Assembly: GCA_020831775.1 (NCBI GenBank)
Contig: JAFIFZ010000079.1
Coordinates: 248,001 to 312,000, forward strand
From: Phycisphaerales bacterium
GTDB lineage: Bacteria > Planctomycetota > Phycisphaerae > Phycisphaerales > UBA1924
Length of the DNA stretch: 64,000 bases
Direction: 5' to 3'
Made by a program: the position numbers and the translations under genes. A model generated the notes under the pieces. It did no database searches. It saw nothing but the letters and a program-made list of their open reading frames with translations, and was not told the origin of the DNA. Positions 60,085 to 64,000 of this stretch are shown here, one piece after another (within the stretch, counting starts at the first letter, position 1; every line of letters begins with the position of its first letter).

Positions 60085-61722
60085 TCAGCGGCCCTCCTCA
60101 GGGTGGGCCGGGGCGGGCGCGGGGGCGGCGCCGCCGGCGGCCTCAGGGTCGTCGCCACGGGCGCCCGCCATCGCCGGAGCCTCCTCCGGATCCGGGTGCG
60201 GGTCGGCCTGCGGCATCACGGCCTTGATCTCCGCCATCGGGAAGATCGGCAGGAACTTCAGGAACAGCAGGAACAGCGTCATGAAGATCCCGAAGGTCCC
60301 CACGAAGGTCAGGATGTCCACGATCGTCGGGTAGAACATGTGCCACTGCGCCGGCAGCCACCCGCGGTGCAGGCTCGTCACGATGATCACGAAACGCTCA
60401 AACCACATCCCGATCGTCACCAGGAGCGCCACGCCCCACACGATCCGGACATCCTGGCGGCAACGCCTGAACCAGAACACCTGCGGCGAGACGACATTGC
60501 AGAAGATCATCGTCCAGTAGGCCCACCAGTACGGCGCGCCGCTCTCGTGCAGCCAGTCAGGCACCGCACGGTTGAACATGAACACATAGAACTCGAACTC
60601 GTTGGCCCCGTACCAGGCGACGAAGAACTCCATCGCGTACGCGAAGCCCACCATCATCCCGGTGACCAGCAGGATCTTCGCCATGTTCTCGATGTGGCGG
60701 AGCGTCAGCAGGTCCTTGAAGTTCGGCAACAGCTCACGCGCCGGGATCAACAGCAGCAGCACCATCGCGAAGCCGCCGAAGATCGCACCCGCGACGAAGT
60801 AGGGCGGGAAGATCGTCGTGTGCCAACCGGGCACCACCGAGGTGGCGAAGTCGAACGACACGATCGAGTGGACGCTGAGCACCAGCGGCGTCGAGATGCC
60901 CGCCAGGATCAGGTAGGCGACCTCGTAGCGGTGCCAGTGCCGGTTGCTGAACCGCCAGCCCAGCGCAAAGACGCCGTAGATGTACGCCCGCAGCGTGTCG
61001 GGCAGGCTCCGCGCCCCGCCCGAGGCCATGGCCCGGCGCAGGCGCCGGTCGGCCCGGTCGCGCAGCGTCGCGAAGTCGGGCAGCATCCCCATGTACCAGA
61101 ACAGGGTCGAGACCGTCGCGTAGGTGCTGACGGCAAACACATCCCAGAGCAGGGGCGAGCGGAAGTTCGGCCAGATCGCGTTGGCGTTGGGGATCGGGAA
61201 GACCATCCAGATGAACCAGATCCGCCCGACATGGATCGCCGGGTAGATGCCGGCGCAGGTCACTGCGAAGATCGTCATCGCCTCGGCCGAGCGGTTCACC
61301 GCCGTGCGCCACTTCTGCTTGAACAGGCAGAGGATCGCGCTGATCAGCGTGCCGGCGTGGCCGATGCCGATCCAGAACACGAAGTTGGTGATGTCCCAGG
61401 CCCAGTTGACCTGGTTGTTCAGACCCCACACGCCCACGCCCGTGATGATCAGGTAAAGGATCATCATGGTGCCAAGGCCCGCGACCGACGCGCTGACGAG
61501 CAGCGCCGGCAGCCACCACTTGGGCGCCGGGCGCTCGGCGTAGCCGCAGACGATCTCCGTCACTTCGTGCAGGGACCGCCCGCCCAGGACGAGCGGCGCT
61601 TCGAGCGCCGGGTCGTCGATCAGCGAGCCGTCGCCCGGGTCGTGCGGGGCCGGCTGGCTGGATTCCGGTTCACGCCCGAGCAGTTGCTCGACCGTGCGCT
61701 GGTCCGGATGCTCAACGCTCAT
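60085..61722 (-). CDS. actC: Alternative complex III NrfD-like quinone-binding subunit ActC
   Basis: This 545-residue NrfD/PsrC-family membrane protein has about ten helices, with [30 protein letters not shown] and [25 protein letters not shown]. It holds the quinol site on the periplasmic side of the membrane and is the core of ACIII. The last 40 residues are Pro/Ala/Glu low-complexity. The start overlaps actB's stop as ATGA (61719-61722). Confidence 0.93.
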   Translation of the reverse strand: MSVEHPDQRTVEQLLGREPESSQPAPHDPGDGSLIDDPALEAPLVLGGRSLHEVTEIVCGYAERPAPKWWLPALLVSASVAGLGTMMILYLIITGVGVWGLNNQVNWAWDITNFVFWIGIGHAGTLISAILCLFKQKWRTAVNRSAEAMTIFAVTCAGIYPAIHVGRIWFIWMVFPIPNANAIWPNFRSPLLWDVFAVSTYATVSTLFWYMGMLPDFATLRDRADRRLRRAMASGGARSLPDTLRAYIYGVFALGWRFSNRHWHRYEVAYLILAGISTPLVLSVHSIVSFDFATSVVPGWHTTIFPPYFVAGAIFGGFAMVLLLLIPARELLPNFKDLLTLRHIENMAKILLVTGMMVGFAYAMEFFVAWYGANEFEFYVFMFNRAVPDWLHESGAPYWWAYWTMIFCNVVSPQVFWFRRCRQDVRIVWGVALLVTIGMWFERFVIIVTSLHRGWLPAQWHMFYPTIVDILTFVGTFGIFMTLFLLFLKFLPIFPMAEIKAVMPQADPHPDPEEAPAMAGARGDDPEAAGGAAPAPAPAHPEEGR

Positions 61723-64000
61723 GCGTGCACCCCCAGAACGCTCAGACTGCCGACATAGCCGGCGTCTTCATGTCTTCGTGTCGGATCATGCAACAGGCCC
61801 TGGCGGACACCGCCAACGCCGCCACCCGGGACCGAGGCGTACGCCTTGGGGTCCTTGGGCTCTCTGAGCCTCGGGTTGGGGTTCCGCACGCGGAGGAGAT
61901 GGCTCGTCCGCGGGCGGGTGTTCAGGTAGCCAAGCAGGAGGTAGCTGCGATGGTTCGCACGCAGCTTCGAGACCTCGCTCGTCTCGTCGAGGATGTCGCC
62001 GAAGACGATCGCGTTCGTCGGGCAGGCCTGCTGGCAGGCGGTCTGGAAGAACCCGTCGGGGATGTTTTCCAGGTGCTTCAGCTTCATCTCGAAGCGGGCC
62101 CGGTTGATCCGCTGGAGGCAGTAGGTGCACTTCTCCATCACGCCGCGCGAGCGGACGGTCACATCCGGGTTGTGCTTCATGCGGCTGACCTGATCGACAC
62201 GCTCCCGCAGGCGGGGCGGGATCAGGTTCAGGTTGTCCGGGCGGGCGCCGATCCGGTCCTGGAAGGCGAAGCGGCCGTTGAACTTCGTCTGGCCCCAGTC
62301 GAAGAAGTTGAACCGGCGGACCTTGTAGGGGCAGTTGTTCGAGCAGTACCGCGTGCCGATGCAGCGGTTGTACACCATCAGGTTCAGGCCCTCGGGCCCG
62401 TGCACCGTCGCGTTGACCGGGCAGACCACCTCGCACGGCGCGTTCTCGCACTGCACGCACGCGATCGGCTGGTGCACCATCTCGTCGGGCGTCCGCCAGT
62501 CGTCGCCGGTGAAGTACCGGTCGACGCGGATCCACGACATCTCACGCCCACGGGCGACCTCGGTCTTGCCCACCACCGGGATGTTGTTCTCCGACCGGCA
62601 AGCGACGGTGCAGGTCCCGCACCCGATGCAGGTCGAGGTGTCGATCGTCATCCCCCACTGCGGACGCATCGCATAGACGGGCGGGGTCTCGCGCCCCAGC
62701 CGGTCGCGGACGGTGCGGTCGGGATTCACATCGCCGCGCGACTGGTTGTACGGGTGCGAATACGCGCTGATGTTCGGCGGCGTGTGGTCCAGCTCGCCGA
62801 GCTGCTCGGCGATATTCAGCTTCTTCTCGTAAATGCCGTAGATCTCGTCGGGCTTCGCCTCGATCGGCTTGGCGGCGTACTTGTCGAAGTAGGGCTTGTC
62901 GATCTGGCGGAAGATCGTGGTGCGACCCTCCAGCGACCAGTGGTTCTGCGTGCTGGCGATGAAGTAGCGTGCGTTGGTCCTGGTCAGGCGGGCGCCCCGG
63001 GCCATGAGCCCGCGCTGCGAAGAACGCGCCTTGTAGGTGTTGAAGCCGACGCCGTCGCCGACCGAACCGGCGGCCGTCCGCCCGTACCCGAGCATCACGC
63101 CCACGCACCCGTCGGCCATGCCCGGCATGATCCAGACGGGCACATCGATCGAACGGTCGCCGACGGTGAGCCTCGCGATGCGGGCCTTGGGCTCCTTGCG
63201 GGTATAGGGGTCGGGCGTGAGGTTCAGCGTCTCGGCCGTCGCCGGGCTGACCACGACCGGGTTGTCCCAGACCACGCGGGTGCCGACATGCGGCTGCTCC
63301 TGCAGCCAGGGCATGTTGGCGAAGCGGCCGTCACCGACGGGGCCCGTGTAGAAGAAGACATCGAGGTTCTCCGAACGCGGGGCCTCGGGCACGCGGAGCG
63401 AGCCGATGCGCGAAGCGATGGCCGCGAGCGCGTCTCCCACGCCGTCGACGCGCCCGCGTGCCATCGCGTTTTCGGGGCGACGCCTGGAGGGCATGTTGGC
63501 CACGCCGTTCTGACGGGCGCGCCGCCAGGGACGGTCCAGCTCGCGCTCGAAACGCCGGTTCTCCCGCTCCCACGCCTCGAGGCGGCTCTGGCGGTCGTCC
63601 TCGCGCTCCTGCCAAGCGGCCATCGCCGATTCGTCCTCGGGGTCGGGCTGGGGGTCGCGATCGAAGACCGGACGCGAGCCCGGGCCCTCGACCTCGCCGA
63701 GCAGGCCGAGCGAACGCCAGGTGTGCATGACGATGCGGTGGCCGTCGGCCATGCGGCGGGCGTCGGGCGTGCTGCGCGAACGCCCGTCGTTCTCGACAGG
63801 GAGATACGCCTCCTCGCCGGTGAACCAGCCGAGCAACTCGATCTCGCTGTACGCCGGGGCGTAGAGCGGGGCGATGACGGGTTGCACGGGCGCGATCGTG
63901 CCCTCGGCCGCCTTCGTGTCGCCCCACGCTTCGAGGAAGCACGCGCGGCTGAGCTGCCAAAGCGACGCCTCGCCCGTCTCGGTCATCTGCGTCGAAAGGG
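61719..64000 (-). CDS. actB: Alternative complex III iron-sulfur subunit ActB (5' end off window)
   Basis: The open frame continues past the right edge, so about 760 C-terminal residues are seen. The first part belongs to the molybdopterin-oxidoreductase-like domain that in ACIII lacks cofactor. The C-terminal part carries four cysteine clusters for [4Fe-4S]/[3Fe-4S] centres: [25 protein letters not shown], the CIG...[15 protein letters not shown] pair and CTYC...CQQACP. It relays electrons from the quinol site of ActC to the cytochromes. The pentahaem ActA gene is expected immediately upstream, beyond 64000. Confidence 0.92.
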   Translation of the reverse strand, partial: LSTQMTETGEASLWQLSRACFLEAWGDTKAAEGTIAPVQPVIAPLYAPAYSEIELLGWFTGEEAYLPVENDGRSRSTPDARRMADGHRIVMHTWRSLGLLGEVEGPGSRPVFDRDPQPDPEDESAMAAWQEREDDRQSRLEAWERENRRFERELDRPWRRARQNGVANMPSRRRPENAMARGRVDGVGDALAAIASRIGSLRVPEAPRSENLDVFFYTGPVGDGRFANMPWLQEQPHVGTRVVWDNPVVVSPATAETLNLTPDPYTRKEPKARIARLTVGDRSIDVPVWIMPGMADGCVGVMLGYGRTAAGSVGDGVGFNTYKARSSQRGLMARGARLTRTNARYFIASTQNHWSLEGRTTIFRQIDKPYFDKYAAKPIEAKPDEIYGIYEKKLNIAEQLGELDHTPPNISAYSHPYNQSRGDVNPDRTVRDRLGRETPPVYAMRPQWGMTIDTSTCIGCGTCTVACRSENNIPVVGKTEVARGREMSWIRVDRYFTGDDWRTPDEMVHQPIACVQCENAPCEVVCPVNATVHGPEGLNLMVYNRCIGTRYCSNNCPYKVRRFNFFDWGQTKFNGRFAFQDRIGARPDNLNLIPPRLRERVDQVSRMKHNPDVTVRSRGVMEKCTYCLQRINRARFEMKLKHLENIPDGFFQTACQQACPTNAIVFGDILDETSEVSKLRANHRSYLLLGYLNTRPRTSHLLRVRNPNPRLREPKDPKAYASVPGGGVGGVRQGLLHDPTRRHEDAGYVGSLSVLGVHA

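Overview
The window is a GC-rich (roughly two-thirds G+C by eye), densely coded bacterial chromosome segment. It most likely comes from the Planctomycetota, close to the Phycisphaerae/Phycisphaerales. The pointers are an alternative complex III (Act) operon joined to SCO and an A2-type cytochrome oxidase, a very long planctomycete-style secretin, an FHA-GspE fusion ATPase, an NHLRC2-type thioredoxin/NHL protein, a Minf_1886-family protein, proteins with a C-terminal IPLP...RRRR sorting tag, and Gram-negative envelope genes (HldE, LpxK, OmpA). No rRNA, tRNA, CRISPR array, complete insertion sequence or prophage is visible. The segment looks like core chromosome with small accessory insertions.

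Layout. 1-3.3 kb: three tandem minus-strand paralogues of a secreted thioredoxin-fold protein, the last cut by the window edge. 3.4-6.8 kb: a CHAD protein, two poorly known proteins and a DUF1778/GNAT toxin-antitoxin pair with a recognisable operator. 6.9-9.3 kb: ribosome/tRNA block rpsP, a lipoprotein gene, trmD and rplS (no rimM), followed by REP-like palindromes. 9.5-17.2 kb: an asparaginase-family Ntn hydrolase, an MDR oxidoreductase, a repeat-filled gap, then hldE, lpxK, a membrane protein and maf on the minus strand and an omega-amidase-like hydrolase on the plus strand. 17.4-24 kb: an OmcB-like DUF11 lipoprotein, the FHA-GspE ATPase, serS, an FMN reductase and an unknown protein. 24-30.2 kb: a minus-strand run of coaX, a degenerate MnmE-like GTPase, a tetratricopeptide-like membrane protein, an RluD-type synthase and the NHLRC2-like protein. 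30.2-38.4 kb: plus-strand genes for an unknown protein, the secretin, a STAS/anti-sigma kinase pair, an IscA-type Fe-S carrier, an ACT-domain protein and a TlpA-like thioredoxin. 38.5-43 kb: two sorting-tag proteins, an AI-2E-family permease, a Minf_1886 protein and a 3-methyladenine DNA glycosylase. 43-47.5 kb: resB-ccsA for cytochrome c maturation. 47.5-50 kb: an amidohydrolase and an OmpA lipoprotein. 50.1-64 kb: a long minus-strand respiratory operon (actB-C-D-E-F, small anchored protein, SCO, cox II-I-III-IV, membrane protein), with actB running off the right edge.

The right-hand third forms one functional unit. ResB/CcsA attach haem to the c-type cytochromes (ActE, and the cytochrome c domain on CoxB), SCO loads CuA, and ACIII passes quinol electrons to the oxidase.

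The most unusual signal is genome-scale rather than a gene. The tetranucleotide ACGT is almost absent: I found three occurrences by eye in 64 kb where about 200 would be expected. Codon choice switches to avoid it, leaving ATGT/ACAT in its place. This points to an ACGT-specific methylation or restriction activity encoded elsewhere in the genome.
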